DNA from: Blastocatellia bacterium
GTDB taxonomy: Bacteria; Acidobacteriota; Blastocatellia; HR10; J050
Assembly: GCA_026985075.1 (NCBI GenBank)
Contig: JALSQX010000103.1
Coordinates: forward strand, 35,664-99,663
Length of the DNA: 64,000 bases
Direction of reading: 5' to 3'
Both the position numbers and the translations under genes were made by a program. The notes under the pieces were generated by a model that did not search any database, was not told the origin of the DNA, and was given only the letters and a program-made list of their open reading frames with translations. Below are positions 1-9,194 of the stretch, piece by piece (position 1 is the first letter of the stretch; every line of letters starts with the position of its first letter).

Positions 1-361
1 CGAGATGCCAGAGGGCATAGGCGGTGAGCACACTCCTGCGCTTGATGACGCGCTGGAAAGCCCGAGCGGCGGCCTCCACCTTCCCCAACTGCTCCTCAAC
101 GCGCCCGAGCAAATAATCGTAATTATTGCGGACGAAGGTTCGAGGGGCGATGCGGCGAAATTCGAGTAATCGCCTCTCGACTTCTGCCCACGCCCCCTTG
201 ACGACGGCGCGTCGAATCTGATCATGTCGTCGGGCGAGCGTCTGGATACCGGGGTGGGCACCCACAAAAATAGTTGACAGCCAGAGGAAGAGCCCGCCCA
301 AAGCCCACACACGCCTTCTCGATCTCCCGCCGACACGCTTGCCAAACACCACATCGCTCAT
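1..361 (-). CDS. Partial N-terminus of a TPR-containing envelope protein, probably a soluble lytic transglycosylase-like protein
   Basis: A continuous reading frame starts at an ATG at 361 and runs off the left edge, giving about 120 residues. It begins with a basic stretch (residues 7-17) and then a hydrophobic signal/anchor segment (about residues 18-36, ending near VGAHP). A helical region with TPR spacing follows (about residues 75-120, with YDYLLGRVEEQLGK and AAARAFQRVI). An exported protein starting with TPR-like helices resembles the N-terminal superhelix of Slt-type lytic transglycosylases, but the catalytic domain lies outside the window, so that function is inferred. It is divergent from folD with 41 bp between the starts, so the two promoters must overlap. 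Confidence 0.55.
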   Translation of the reverse strand, partial: MSDVVFGKRVGGRSRRRVWALGGLFLWLSTIFVGAHPGIQTLARRHDQIRRAVVKGAWAEVERRLLEFRRIAPRTFVRNNYDYLLGRVEEQLGKVEAAARAFQRVIKRRSVLTAYALWHL

Positions 362-402
362 TATAAATTCCCGGTTCATCTCAAACAATCGAGGGAGATC
401 GT

Positions 403-1332
403 ATGACCGCGAAGAAGCTGGATGGATTGGCCGTTGCCAGAGCGATCAAAGAAGAGGTGGCCGAAGCCGTCCGAGAGCTGGCTCGGCGGCACATCCGACC
501 GGGATTGGCCGCCGTCCTCACGGGATCGAATCCCGCCTCCCAGATCTACGTCAATAACAAGGTCAAAACCTGTCAGCAACTGGGCATCTATTCGGAAAAA
601 CACGAACTCCCAGACGAAACGACTACCGATGAACTCATCGAGCTGATCACCTGGTTGAATGAAAAAGATGAGGTGGATGGCATCCTCATCCAGTTACCGC
701 TCCCACCGCACATCGACGCCGTTCGCGTCCTGGATTCGGTGGATCCCGCGAAAGATGTGGATGGGTTCCATCCCCTCAATGTCGGTCGACTGGTTCAGAA
801 TCGCTCCACTCTCATCCCTTGCACGCCAGCGGGCATCATCGAGTTACTGGACCGGTACGACATCCCCGTCGAGGGTCGGCGAGCCGTCATTCTCGGGCGC
901 AGCAACATCGTCGGGAAACCCATGGCCCTCCTCCTCATGCATCGACAGGCCACGGTCACCATCTGCCATTCTCGAACGCGCGATCTCCCGGCGGTGGCGC
1001 GAGAGGCCGACATTCTCGTGAGCGCGATGGGACGTAAGGCGATGGTCACGGCCGAGTACGTGAAACCCGGGGCCGTCGTCATCGATGTGGGGATCAACAA
1101 AGTGACCGATCTCGCCGAAGTCGAAGAACTCTTTGGTCCCGATGAAAAGCGACGTCAGGCCGTGAAGACGAAAGGATACACGCTGGTCGGCGATGTCCAT
1201 CCTCAGAGCGTCAGTAAAGTGGCCGGCTATCTCACGCCCGTCCCCGGGGGCGTCGGACCGCTCACCATCGCTATGCTCATGAAAAACACCGTGCGCGCGG
1301 CCAAACGACGACGGGGAATCGATCACTCGTGA
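403..1332 (+). CDS. folD: Bifunctional methylenetetrahydrofolate dehydrogenase/cyclohydrolase FolD
   Basis: This cytosolic enzyme interconverts 5,10-methylene-, 5,10-methenyl- and 10-formyl-tetrahydrofolate with NADP, supplying one-carbon units for purines and formyl-Met. The 309-residue protein is of usual length. The NADP-binding signature GRSNIVGKPMALLL is near residues 165-178 and the C-terminal PGGVGPLTIAML motif is near residue 282. The N-terminal domain carries the YVNNKVKTCQQLGI substrate-binding lysine region. The ATG at 403 is preceded by GAGGGAG at a suitable distance. It is convergent with topA across about 195 bp in which I see no gene. purH at 44-45.6 kb uses the same 10-formyl-THF pool. 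Confidence 0.96.
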   Translation: MTAKKLDGLAVARAIKEEVAEAVRELARRHIRPGLAAVLTGSNPASQIYVNNKVKTCQQLGIYSEKHELPDETTTDELIELITWLNEKDEVDGILIQLPLPPHIDAVRVLDSVDPAKDVDGFHPLNVGRLVQNRSTLIPCTPAGIIELLDRYDIPVEGRRAVILGRSNIVGKPMALLLMHRQATVTICHSRTRDLPAVAREADILVSAMGRKAMVTAEYVKPGAVVIDVGINKVTDLAEVEELFGPDEKRRQAVKTKGYTLVGDVHPQSVSKVAGYLTPVPGGVGPLTIAMLMKNTVRAAKRRRGIDHS

Positions 1333-1527
1333 ATCTGTTTCCTCACCAATAGAGATGGAACGGCGGCGAGCGAGTGGGATGGGTGACGCGGCCTCAACGA
1401 TGAGCGTGATCTCATCGGGACGCCTCAGGTTCACCGGGACGTCCACCGTCGAGAGGGGTTCTCACCAGCGCGAGAGGCTCGCCCCCGACCAAGAAGGGGA
1501 TGCCGTCCTGCGTCGTCAACGGCCCCC

Positions 1528-4041
1528 TCAGTCCCGTTCATCCGAGATCGTCGTCGCCGGAGAATCGGGCTCTGGCGCAGGACTCGCCTCCGCCCGGTAT
1601 CCGCACTCCTTATCATGGCAATACCGAATGAGCGCCCCTCCCTTGGTCGTCTTCTCCAAAAGGAAGGCCGCGCCACACTGGGGACATTCCTCAGGAACGG
1701 GCTTATCCCAGACCGTGAAATCGCACCGAGGATATTGGGTACATCCATAGAAGAGGCGCCCTCGGCGAGAGCGACGTTGGATCAACTCCCCCTGACAGTC
1801 AGTTCGCGGACAGGCAATGCCCAGCGTCTCCTGCTTGATATAAGAGCATTCCGGTCTTCGACGACACGCGATATACGGCCCGAATGGTCCATGTTTGAGC
1901 ATGAGCTGACTGCCGCACTCCGGACAGGTCTCATCGAGCAACCTATCGACCGCGCCCAATTCTCCATCTTTTTTGATCTTCTGCGTCGTCTTACATTCCG
2001 GATAGCCGGTGCAAGCCAGGAATTCGCCCCAACGCCCCCGCTTGACCGTCATGGGACGACCGCAGTTGGGACAGCTCACATCAGCATAGGGATGGTCTTC
2101 GTCTGCTTCCGGCTCGGTTCCTTCACTCACTTTCCGCGTGGCACCACACTCAGCGTTAGTGCAGGCGAGGAATCGACCGTACCGCCCGATCCTCAGTAGC
2201 ATAGGGGATCCACATTGATGGCATGTTTCGTCAGACGGAATCCCCTTCTTCAGGTTATCCATGCGCTTCTCAGCCAGAGCGAGGTCGCGGGCGAATTTCT
2301 GGTAGAACTCGCGCACCGCATCGACCCACTTCAACCGCCCCTCTTCGACTTCGTCCAGCTCCTCTTCCATGCGAGCGGTATATTTCACGTTGAACAGATC
2401 ATTGAAGCTCTCAACCAACAGATCATTGACCACCATTCCCAATTCGGTGGGTTTGAGCCGATTCTTGACCTTCTCCACATAGGCGCGATCCTGGATGACG
2501 CTGAGGATTTGCGCATAGGTCGAGGGTCTCCCAATACCATACTCCTCCAAAGCCTTCACCAGCGTCGCTTCCGTGTAGCGAGGCGGCGGCGAGGTGAAAT
2601 GTTGTTCCGGTTTTAACTCGTTCAGCGTCAACGTCTCGCCCGGCTGGACGGGAGGGAGCGTGGCCGCTTGTTCGTCTTCTTCTGGAGTCGGTTCGTCCTT
2701 CCCTTCCTCGTAAACGGCCAGGAATCCGGGGAACTTCAATACTGAGCCGCTGGCGCGGAACAGATACTCACCAGCTTCGATCTCGATTGTCGTTTGATCG
2801 AAGATGGCGGGATTCATTTGCGAGGCGACGAACCGCTGCCAGATGAGCCGATAGAGAGCCAGCTCATCTTTGCTCAAATAGGGTTTGAGCGATTCGGGTG
2901 TACGACGGACCGAGGTGGGACGAATCGCCTCGTGGGCGTCTTGAGCGCCTTTTTTCGACCGGTAGACATTGGGCGTATCTGGGAGATAATCCGAACCGTA
3001 ATGCTCGTTCACGAATTGACGCACGTCATCGAGCGCGTTCTCGGAGACGCGCGTCGAATCGGTGCGCATATAGGTGATCAGCCCAACGGTCCCTTCGTCG
3101 CCGACATCCACGCCCTCGTAGAGTTTTTGCGCCAGGCGCATGGTTTTGGCCACCGGGAAACGCAATTTGCGCGCCGCTTCCTGCTGCAGCTTGCTGGTGG
3201 TGAACGGGGGGACCGGATGGCGCCTTTTCTCCTTGACGTCAACTGAGCGCACCAGAAACGCGGCTTTCTCCACCGCCGAGACGATAGCCCGCATGTCGGC
3301 CTCGTTTTTGATATGGACTTCGTTCTTCTTCAGCGGCTTATCGAAGTCGCCGGTCTTGAGCGTCCACGTCTGTTTCCCTTTCCGTCCGCCCACCAACCGC
3401 GCCCGGAATGAGGGCGGATGCGCCGCACTGAGATAGGCCGTGAGCGTCCAGTATTCGGTGGGAACGAAGGCTTCGATCTCCCGCTCGCGCTCGACGACCA
3501 GTCGCAGGGCAACCGACTGCACCCGTCCGGCCGAGAGTCCGCGACGCACTTTCTTCCACAGCAACGGGCTCACCTGATAGCCGACCAGTCGATCCAGGAC
3601 GCGTCGGGCCTGCTGCGCTTCGACGCGATTCCGGTCGATCTCGCCGGGATGCTCGAAGGCCCGCCGCACGGCGTCTCTGGTGATCTCATTGAACTGAACG
3701 CGATACACGGGCTTATTCTCGCCCGGGCGAACGAGTTCCTCTTTCAAATGCTGACAAATGGCTTCGCCCTCGCGATCCGGATCGGCGGCCAGGTAAATGG
3801 CCGCCGCCTGAGCAGCCGCTTCCCTCAATTGGCGGAGGATTTTACGATTATTTCGCTTCTTCCTATCGGGAATGATCACATAGGTGGGTGTGAAATCATC
3901 GTCGATATCGACGCCCAATTCCTTTTCCGGAAGATCCTTGATGTGGCCGATCGAGGCCATCACCTTGTAATCGCGGCCGAGATATTTATTGATGGTCCTG
4001 GCTTTCGCCGGTGATTCGACAACAACGAGATTCTTGGCCAT
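1528..4041 (-). CDS. topA: DNA topoisomerase I with five C-terminal zinc ribbons
   Basis: This type IA topoisomerase relaxes negative supercoils through a transient 5'-phosphotyrosine. The 837-residue protein starts with the TOPRIM domain (VVVESPAKA, then DPDREGEAI with the metal-binding acidic residues near residue 88). The catalytic tyrosine is in GLITYMRTDS, about residue 317. After the core come five cysteine ribbons, starting CHQCGSPML, CPNCGRPMT, CPECGSQLM, CPRTDCQGE and CPQCGAAFL. Escherichia coli TopA has three clear ribbons, so this tail is long, though such expansion is common in the family. The gene follows dprA on the same strand with a 2-bp gap, so the two are probably cotranscribed. 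Confidence 0.96.
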   Translation of the reverse strand: MAKNLVVVESPAKARTINKYLGRDYKVMASIGHIKDLPEKELGVDIDDDFTPTYVIIPDRKKRNNRKILRQLREAAAQAAAIYLAADPDREGEAICQHLKEELVRPGENKPVYRVQFNEITRDAVRRAFEHPGEIDRNRVEAQQARRVLDRLVGYQVSPLLWKKVRRGLSAGRVQSVALRLVVEREREIEAFVPTEYWTLTAYLSAAHPPSFRARLVGGRKGKQTWTLKTGDFDKPLKKNEVHIKNEADMRAIVSAVEKAAFLVRSVDVKEKRRHPVPPFTTSKLQQEAARKLRFPVAKTMRLAQKLYEGVDVGDEGTVGLITYMRTDSTRVSENALDDVRQFVNEHYGSDYLPDTPNVYRSKKGAQDAHEAIRPTSVRRTPESLKPYLSKDELALYRLIWQRFVASQMNPAIFDQTTIEIEAGEYLFRASGSVLKFPGFLAVYEEGKDEPTPEEDEQAATLPPVQPGETLTLNELKPEQHFTSPPPRYTEATLVKALEEYGIGRPSTYAQILSVIQDRAYVEKVKNRLKPTELGMVVNDLLVESFNDLFNVKYTARMEEELDEVEEGRLKWVDAVREFYQKFARDLALAEKRMDNLKKGIPSDETCHQCGSPMLLRIGRYGRFLACTNAECGATRKVSEGTEPEADEDHPYADVSCPNCGRPMTVKRGRWGEFLACTGYPECKTTQKIKKDGELGAVDRLLDETCPECGSQLMLKHGPFGPYIACRRRPECSYIKQETLGIACPRTDCQGELIQRRSRRGRLFYGCTQYPRCDFTVWDKPVPEECPQCGAAFLLEKTTKGGALIRYCHDKECGYRAEASPAPEPDSPATTISDERD

Positions 4042-4043
4042 AG

Positions 4044-5162
4044 CTATAGTTTCTTCACGAAATTTTTCCCCGGGAGCTGCTTGATCACCTGTTTAATTTC
4101 CAGATCCAACAGGACGCGCATGAGCTCGGACGAAGGGAGACCGCTTCGGGTCAGGAGCTCATCCATGTGAATGGGCTCATCGGTCGAGAGGAGATCGACC
4201 ACCTTGGCCTCCTCCTCACTGAGTACTAAAGCGGGTTGCTGAGCCTGCTCGCCAGAGGTCGCCACCTCCTCGATCAAAAACGCTTTTCGGATCTCATACG
4301 GAAATTCTTCAACCACATCGCGCCAGGTTTGAACCAGCTTGGCCCCCTGCTTGATGAGGTAATTGGGACCGAAACTCTTACTCGACGTGATATTGCCGGG
4401 AACGGCAAAGACCTCGCGATTTTGTTCTACAGCCAGGCGGGCGGTAATCAGCGAGCCACTATGTTCGGCGGCTTCGACGACCATGACGCCCAAACTCAAC
4501 CCACTGATGAGTCGGTTGCGAAAGGGGAAATTCCGGGGGACGGGTGGCGTCCCCAGCGTGAACTCGGACAGTAGAACACCATTGGCTCGAATGGCCTCGA
4601 CCAATTTTCGATTCTCCCAGGGATAAGCGACATCCAACCCCGTTCCCAGCACGGCGATGGTTTTCCCTCCAGCCTCCAGGGCTCCGCGATGAGCGGCGGC
4701 ATCGATGCCCCGGGCGAACCCCGATACAATCACCAGTCCCCGGCCGGCCAGGTCTCGAGCGAGATGCTCGGCGGCATTGGCCCCATAAGTGGACGGACGA
4801 CGCGTTCCCACAATGGCCAGACTCGGTCGCTGAAGAACCTCATCGAGTTGACCCATAGCATAGAGCACCAGTGGGGGATCGTAGATTTCCTTGAGCAAGG
4901 CCGGATAGCGAGTGTCGCTCAACACCAGGACCTCCGCTCCCATGGCCTCGATCCTTTTGAGCTGGTCTTCGGCTTCTTGTCGGGGCGCGGGGGATGAGAG
5001 GTGTTCGATTTGCTCGTCGCTCAATCCGCTCTCCATGAGGGCGGCGCGTGGGGCGGTCAAGACCGCCTTGGGCGTCCCAAAATGATCGAGCAGACGAGCC
5101 GCCAGGCGCGAACCCACGCCCGTGACCAAACTCAGCGTCATCCAATCTAATCGTTCGCTCAC
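4044..5162 (-). CDS. dprA: DNA-processing protein DprA
   Basis: DprA binds incoming single-stranded DNA during natural transformation and loads RecA. The 372-residue protein has an N-terminal helical/HhH-like segment, the Rossmann-like core with GTRRPSTYG (about residue 120) and GLVIVSGFARGIDAAAH (about residue 140), and a C-terminal winged-helix region (about residues 315-372, LVLSEEEAKVVDLL). The start is a GTG at 5162; an ATG seven codons in is an alternative. The gene directly precedes topA, an arrangement seen in many bacteria. A complete dprA suggests competence is possible, but no com genes are in the window. Confidence 0.95.
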   Translation of the reverse strand: MSERLDWMTLSLVTGVGSRLAARLLDHFGTPKAVLTAPRAALMESGLSDEQIEHLSSPAPRQEAEDQLKRIEAMGAEVLVLSDTRYPALLKEIYDPPLVLYAMGQLDEVLQRPSLAIVGTRRPSTYGANAAEHLARDLAGRGLVIVSGFARGIDAAAHRGALEAGGKTIAVLGTGLDVAYPWENRKLVEAIRANGVLLSEFTLGTPPVPRNFPFRNRLISGLSLGVMVVEAAEHSGSLITARLAVEQNREVFAVPGNITSSKSFGPNYLIKQGAKLVQTWRDVVEEFPYEIRKAFLIEEVATSGEQAQQPALVLSEEEAKVVDLLSTDEPIHMDELLTRSGLPSSELMRVLLDLEIKQVIKQLPGKNFVKKL

Positions 5163-5214
5163 CGGGTCACCAATTGTCGCCTTGAACTCAACGCGTCACG
5201 TTCTGAATTCCTCC

Positions 5215-5312
5215 TGGCGGAGGCGTGTGAGAATCGAACTCACCGGATCCACCTCTCAGTGAATCCCAACGGGTTTGAAGCCCGCGAGAGCCACCAGGCC
5301 CCATTCGCCTCC
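5215..5312 (-). tRNA. selC: Selenocysteine tRNA, anticodon TCA, CCA encoded
   Basis: The minus-strand 98-nt sequence folds as tRNA-Sec. The acceptor stem is GGAGGCG paired with CGCCTCC, followed by discriminator G and an encoded CCA. The six-pair D stem is GGGGCC/GGCTCT with a four-base loop. The anticodon stem-loop is GCGGG-CTTCAAA-CCCGT, giving anticodon TCA (5276-5278). The long variable arm GGATTCAC/GTGGATCC pairs over 8 bp around TGAGAG. The T arm is GTGAG-TTCGATT-CTCAC. The large variable arm, long D stem and TCA anticodon separate it from tRNA-Ser and tRNA-Leu. selA, selB and selD are not in the window. The gene implies UGA decoding as selenocysteine in this organism. Confidence 0.93.
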
Positions 5313-5321
5313 AAACACAAC

Positions 5322-5351
5322 AAACTAATGGAAGGATCTGGATGATGTCAA
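5322..5351 (-). promoter_or_regulatory. Candidate sigma-70 promoter for selC
   Basis: On the minus strand a perfect TTGACA (5346-5351) is followed after 18 bp by TAGTTT (5322-5327), a weak -10 element. Transcription would start only a few bases before the mature tRNA 5' end at 5312. The -35 box is strong and the position fits a tRNA gene, but the -10 matches consensus at only three positions. Confidence 0.4.
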
Positions 5352-5436
5352 GCACGGTGAAGGTCGAGGGAGAGCATTGTCATCAGGATGACGAGTCGGG
5401 GGCTCACATCGTCATTGCCTCCTCGACGCTACTCCA

Positions 5437-6312
5437 TCACACTGATAGCCCATAGCCCGTCAGGATCAGCGTCACACCGACCAGATTGTAAAAGAGGTGA
5501 ACGATATAACAAGGCAATAATTTTCCCGTATAAGCTCGAATGCCCGTGAGGACGAAGCTCAAAATGGTCAGCGAAACCAGGATCAACAGGCTCCCCCAAT
5601 ATTGAGGGAAATGCACGAGGGCAAAAACTCCCCCCACAGTGAGAATGGCCACCGGTCGACCGAATCGCGCTTCCACGGCGGGATAGATGATCCCCCGATA
5701 AACGAGCTCTTCGACGAGCGGAGCAGATACCACCGCGAGCAGCGAAACGGCGATACGAACGGCCTGCGACGTGCGCAGCAGTTTATCAAAATCGGTCTCC
5801 GCTCCCTCCAGGAAGAGATCCAGCACCCAGGTCGTCGCGTATAACAGCGCCACGGTGATGAGGGCATGAGAGAATCGGAATCGCCGATGCCAGGACCAGT
5901 CGATGACCTCGGTGAATCGTCGTTCCCACCCCGTGACCACCGTCCAGGCTATGAACAATGTCAATACGTGCACGCCGAAAACCGAAACGATCCCCACCAG
6001 ATTGGCCTGGGGATTGCGCATGAGCTGCTCTACGTTCGTCGGCGTTATGGAGAGTCCCTTCATTTCCGCCCAGATGCCAATGGCGAAGGCCGGAATGAAC
6101 CACATGGCCAGCATGAAGAACAAGAGAACGGTCAATGCGGCTGACAGATTCCACGGCGGCTGGGGAGATGGCGATGGGGACCGCGGCGGCGGCTCGGAAA
6201 GGGACGGGGAGAGCCCCTGCTGGCGACACTCGGAGCACAACGGGAGTGTCTCTGATCCCCAATCCACCGGCTTTCCACAACTGGCACAGAGTTGCGAGAT
6301 GTTCAAATCCAT
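5437..6312 (-). CDS. CPBP (CAAX/Abi) family intramembrane metalloprotease with N-terminal zinc ribbon
   Basis: A membrane protease-like protein of about 291 residues from the preferred ATG at 6312, which has AAGGAAG six bases upstream. A frame-extending ATG exists at 6357 but has no ribosome binding site. The N-terminus carries a CxxC...CxxC zinc ribbon (CASCGKP, then CSECRQQ). Several hydrophobic segments follow (for example NLSAALTVLLFFMLAMW and VGIVSVFGVHVLTLFIAW). The family's catalytic motifs are EELVYRG and FALVHFP, with a third helix carrying the last conserved polar residue. Members process prenylated or other membrane substrates or act in bacteriocin immunity; the substrate here is unknown. 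It lies downstream of the sensor protein at 6.5-9 kb on the same strand, separated by about 210 bp. Confidence 0.85.
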   Translation of the reverse strand: MDLNISQLCASCGKPVDWGSETLPLCSECRQQGLSPSLSEPPPRSPSPSPQPPWNLSAALTVLLFFMLAMWFIPAFAIGIWAEMKGLSITPTNVEQLMRNPQANLVGIVSVFGVHVLTLFIAWTVVTGWERRFTEVIDWSWHRRFRFSHALITVALLYATTWVLDLFLEGAETDFDKLLRTSQAVRIAVSLLAVVSAPLVEELVYRGIIYPAVEARFGRPVAILTVGGVFALVHFPQYWGSLLILVSLTILSFVLTGIRAYTGKLLPCYIVHLFYNLVGVTLILTGYGLSV

Positions 6313-6524
6313 CAACGACTTCCTTCGGCTCCCGGTCGGCTTCGTGCCTTCCGACATCCAAAATGGCGAACGAAGATATTAACATAAGCCTCTCCCCCAG
6401 TGAAAGATAAAGAGGGGTATTTTCGGATGCCGAGTAGCCGGAAGGCGCGAAACGGCTGAGAATCACCCCCTGAGATCGCTCATCGAGATGGCCTCAGGCG
6501 AACGGGGGCAATGAGGGCCCGGCG

Positions 6525-8987
6525 TTAAGCGGGGGCGTAGTTTTTCAAGAAGGGAACCAGAACGGCCTTGATCTCCTGTAGTGTGAAGGGCTTCTTCAAA
6601 TATTTATTGCCCGTCTCCAGGATGAAATCGAACGTCTCTGGTGATGAAGCATCTCCGGTGATGAACACGATCCTTTCGGCCATATGAGGATTGAGGTTCT
6701 TGACCAGTTGATAAATCTGCTTCCCATCCAGATCGGGCATCTTGATATCCAACAGGATATGATCGAACGATTCGGACTCAATGCGTCGAAGCGCGTTGCG
6801 TCCGTCATAGACGCCTTCGACCTCGAATCCTTCTTTGCTGAGCACCGTGGTGAGCAAAGTGACAATGGACGTCTCGTCATCGACGACCAGCACGCGTCGT
6901 CGCTCTGGCTTCTCGGTTGATCCGGCGCGCAGATCGATCATCTTTCGCTGACCGAGATATTCGATTGTTTGATCCTTGATGGTCTCCAATCGACGCATGA
7001 TGTCGCGAATGCGCAAGGTCAGGCTCTCGACGGTCTCCAGTCGCTGACGCACATCCTCAGGCAAATCCTCCTTGAGCAGAAGAAGCTGGACGTTGCCCAA
7101 GATGCCGGTGAGCGGGTTATTGATTTCGTGACGCATAGTCAAGCCGAGTTGTTCGAGCGCCTCTTGTCGCTCGGCTTGGATCACGTACTGTTGCGCCTCC
7201 TCCAGGTGGCTCAAATCCCTGACCACTACGAGAACCTGCCGTTGGCCATCCCAGGTCACTCGGCGAACTCGGCAGTGAGCATGGAACCGGGACCCATCCT
7301 TGCGCCATTGATACAGGTCCGGAATCTCGACCATCGTCTCTCGCTCGATGGCCGACTTCAGTTGGGCGAGTACGTCCGATTGATCTTTCTCGGGGAAGAG
7401 ATCGAAGAGATTTTTCTCTCGTAACTCGTCCCGCCCGTATCCGGTCATCTCTTCGGCGCGGGCATTGACGTCGAGGATTTCGCCACTGGCGGGATCAACT
7501 ACATAGATGGCCTCATGAACGGCATCGAAGAGAGCGGCCACTCGCGCGATGTGACCGGGTACGAGACGGGCCAATCGATGATGGTCGGCAACGAGAGCGA
7601 GAAGCTGAGCGACCTGTCCGGCCAGATAGAGCTCAACCGGTTCGAAAGTTCGATCCGCCACAGTATAATGCAGCACGACCATTCCCACCGGAACGCCCTG
7701 CACCGTGAGTGGGGCGACCAGGACAGCCCCGGCGCCGAACTGACGGGCATAATCGGCAGGAAACCGAGCGTCCTTCGAAACGTTTATCACGGCGATGGGC
7801 ATCTTCGTCGATAAGAGTTCCGAGGTTAACGCCGCCGCGGGCAGGGTGCGTTGGAGTTGGCGAAGATGCCGATCGCTCAATCCGTAACCTATGGGCCCGA
7901 ATTGTGCGGCCAGTCGCTCGTCGAGGAAGAAAAGGCCACCAGCGTCCGCGTCGAGCAGGGTGACCAGCGCGCTGATGATCTTCCGTATGACGCGCTCGGC
8001 TGGCTCTCGGCTCGCCGCCATGAGAGTGATTTGACGAAACGTCTCCCATTGTCCCTTTCGAAGCCGCGTCTCGGCCGAGCGCCGGATCCGGGCGATGGCC
8101 GGGGCGAGATGACGAGCGGCGAAATGAGCCAGCTCGACGTCGTCGGGCGAACACTCCGCCGATCGGCGGGAGCTCAATGTGAGGACTCCCAGCTTTTCAC
8201 TCCCCAGGGCGAGGGGAATCGAGAGCGTCGGACCGTCAGAGGACGGTGCTCGTTCGTCGGCGGCGAGCGGTGCCGTGGCATCCAGCAACTCCGAGGAACC
8301 TTGCTGAGAGGCGTACCACTCCATCGTGCCCGCCGTGTATTCCTCCACATACTGTCCGGAGTCATCGAGCAAGGCGATGCACACCCGCTCACAGGAGGTG
8401 AGTTGTTGCAGTTCCCGAGCTAAACGGGCACACATGGCCGGGACGCTCGACTCCTCGACCAACAAGGCCAACACGCGATGATGTGCTCGCAACGAGTGAT
8501 ACTGAGCTTCCAGATGCCGCACTCGCCCCTCAACTGAGGTCTGCGCAAATGCCAGCGAGGCCACCTGCAGCAACTCGCTCAGTCGGATAACCGTTTGAAC
8601 TTGAACGCGAGAGTCGGGTATCTCCTGTCTGAGAAGAGAATGAGTGGATGCCTGAAAGAGAGAAAACCACCCGGCCAGAATGTCCAGAGGTGCTCCCCGC
8701 GAGATGGCCTCGTCGGCCAGCGCCCGCACGCGATCCAGAAATCCATCCACGTCCCCATCGGAGATCCGTTGAAAAAAGGCATCCAACAACCGATCGCCGA
8801 GATCGATGAGGAGGTTGGCATCTCGCGCCATGAGCTCCGAAGCCCCGGTTTTCCATCGAGCGAGGATGTCTTGCCGAATCGCCGGTTGGTGGCGCTGCAA
8901 CTGTTGCGCGGCCCGTTGCAGACAAGAGCGGTCAGCTTCATCCAATGGGGGAACACTGGGCCACCGTTTTTCCACCGCCGTCACCAT
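6525..8987 (-). CDS. Multi-domain signalling protein: RsbRD-like/GAF/GAF/PAS/HisKA/receiver, without an HATPase domain
   Basis: An 820-residue cytosolic signalling protein. In order it has an N-terminal all-helical sensor-like region (about 1-155, resembling RsbRD/globin-sensor domains), two GAF domains (about 170-310 and 315-470), a PAS domain (about 480-600, AIYVVDPASGEILDVNA), a HisKA phosphoacceptor helix pair (about 612-680, with HEINNPLTGILGN) and a C-terminal receiver (about 700-815, VLVVDDE, LLDIKMPDLDG, LKKPF). The expected HATPase_c domain between HisKA and the receiver is absent: fewer than 40 residues separate them and no N, G1 or G2 box is visible. It may therefore take phosphate from another kinase or act as a dimeric phosphorelay scaffold. 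It is divergent from the YtxH gene. Confidence 0.85.
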   Translation of the reverse strand: MVTAVEKRWPSVPPLDEADRSCLQRAAQQLQRHQPAIRQDILARWKTGASELMARDANLLIDLGDRLLDAFFQRISDGDVDGFLDRVRALADEAISRGAPLDILAGWFSLFQASTHSLLRQEIPDSRVQVQTVIRLSELLQVASLAFAQTSVEGRVRHLEAQYHSLRAHHRVLALLVEESSVPAMCARLARELQQLTSCERVCIALLDDSGQYVEEYTAGTMEWYASQQGSSELLDATAPLAADERAPSSDGPTLSIPLALGSEKLGVLTLSSRRSAECSPDDVELAHFAARHLAPAIARIRRSAETRLRKGQWETFRQITLMAASREPAERVIRKIISALVTLLDADAGGLFFLDERLAAQFGPIGYGLSDRHLRQLQRTLPAAALTSELLSTKMPIAVINVSKDARFPADYARQFGAGAVLVAPLTVQGVPVGMVVLHYTVADRTFEPVELYLAGQVAQLLALVADHHRLARLVPGHIARVAALFDAVHEAIYVVDPASGEILDVNARAEEMTGYGRDELREKNLFDLFPEKDQSDVLAQLKSAIERETMVEIPDLYQWRKDGSRFHAHCRVRRVTWDGQRQVLVVVRDLSHLEEAQQYVIQAERQEALEQLGLTMRHEINNPLTGILGNVQLLLLKEDLPEDVRQRLETVESLTLRIRDIMRRLETIKDQTIEYLGQRKMIDLRAGSTEKPERRRVLVVDDETSIVTLLTTVLSKEGFEVEGVYDGRNALRRIESESFDHILLDIKMPDLDGKQIYQLVKNLNPHMAERIVFITGDASSPETFDFILETGNKYLKKPFTLQEIKAVLVPFLKNYAPA

Positions 8988-9194
8988 CAGGGCATCTCAC
9001 ATTGGACCATCATACCCAGTCTTATCTAACCACAATTGACAGGAATTTTCAACACAAAATTCGGCCACTCGACGAGAGAGGCGCAGACGATGTGAGGGCC
9101 GACTCTCCCGGGTGAGATTTGACCCCGAGCAGGCTGAGGATGTAAACTCTAAAACCTTACACAACACGGACACTGTACGGTCAAGGAGGGACCT

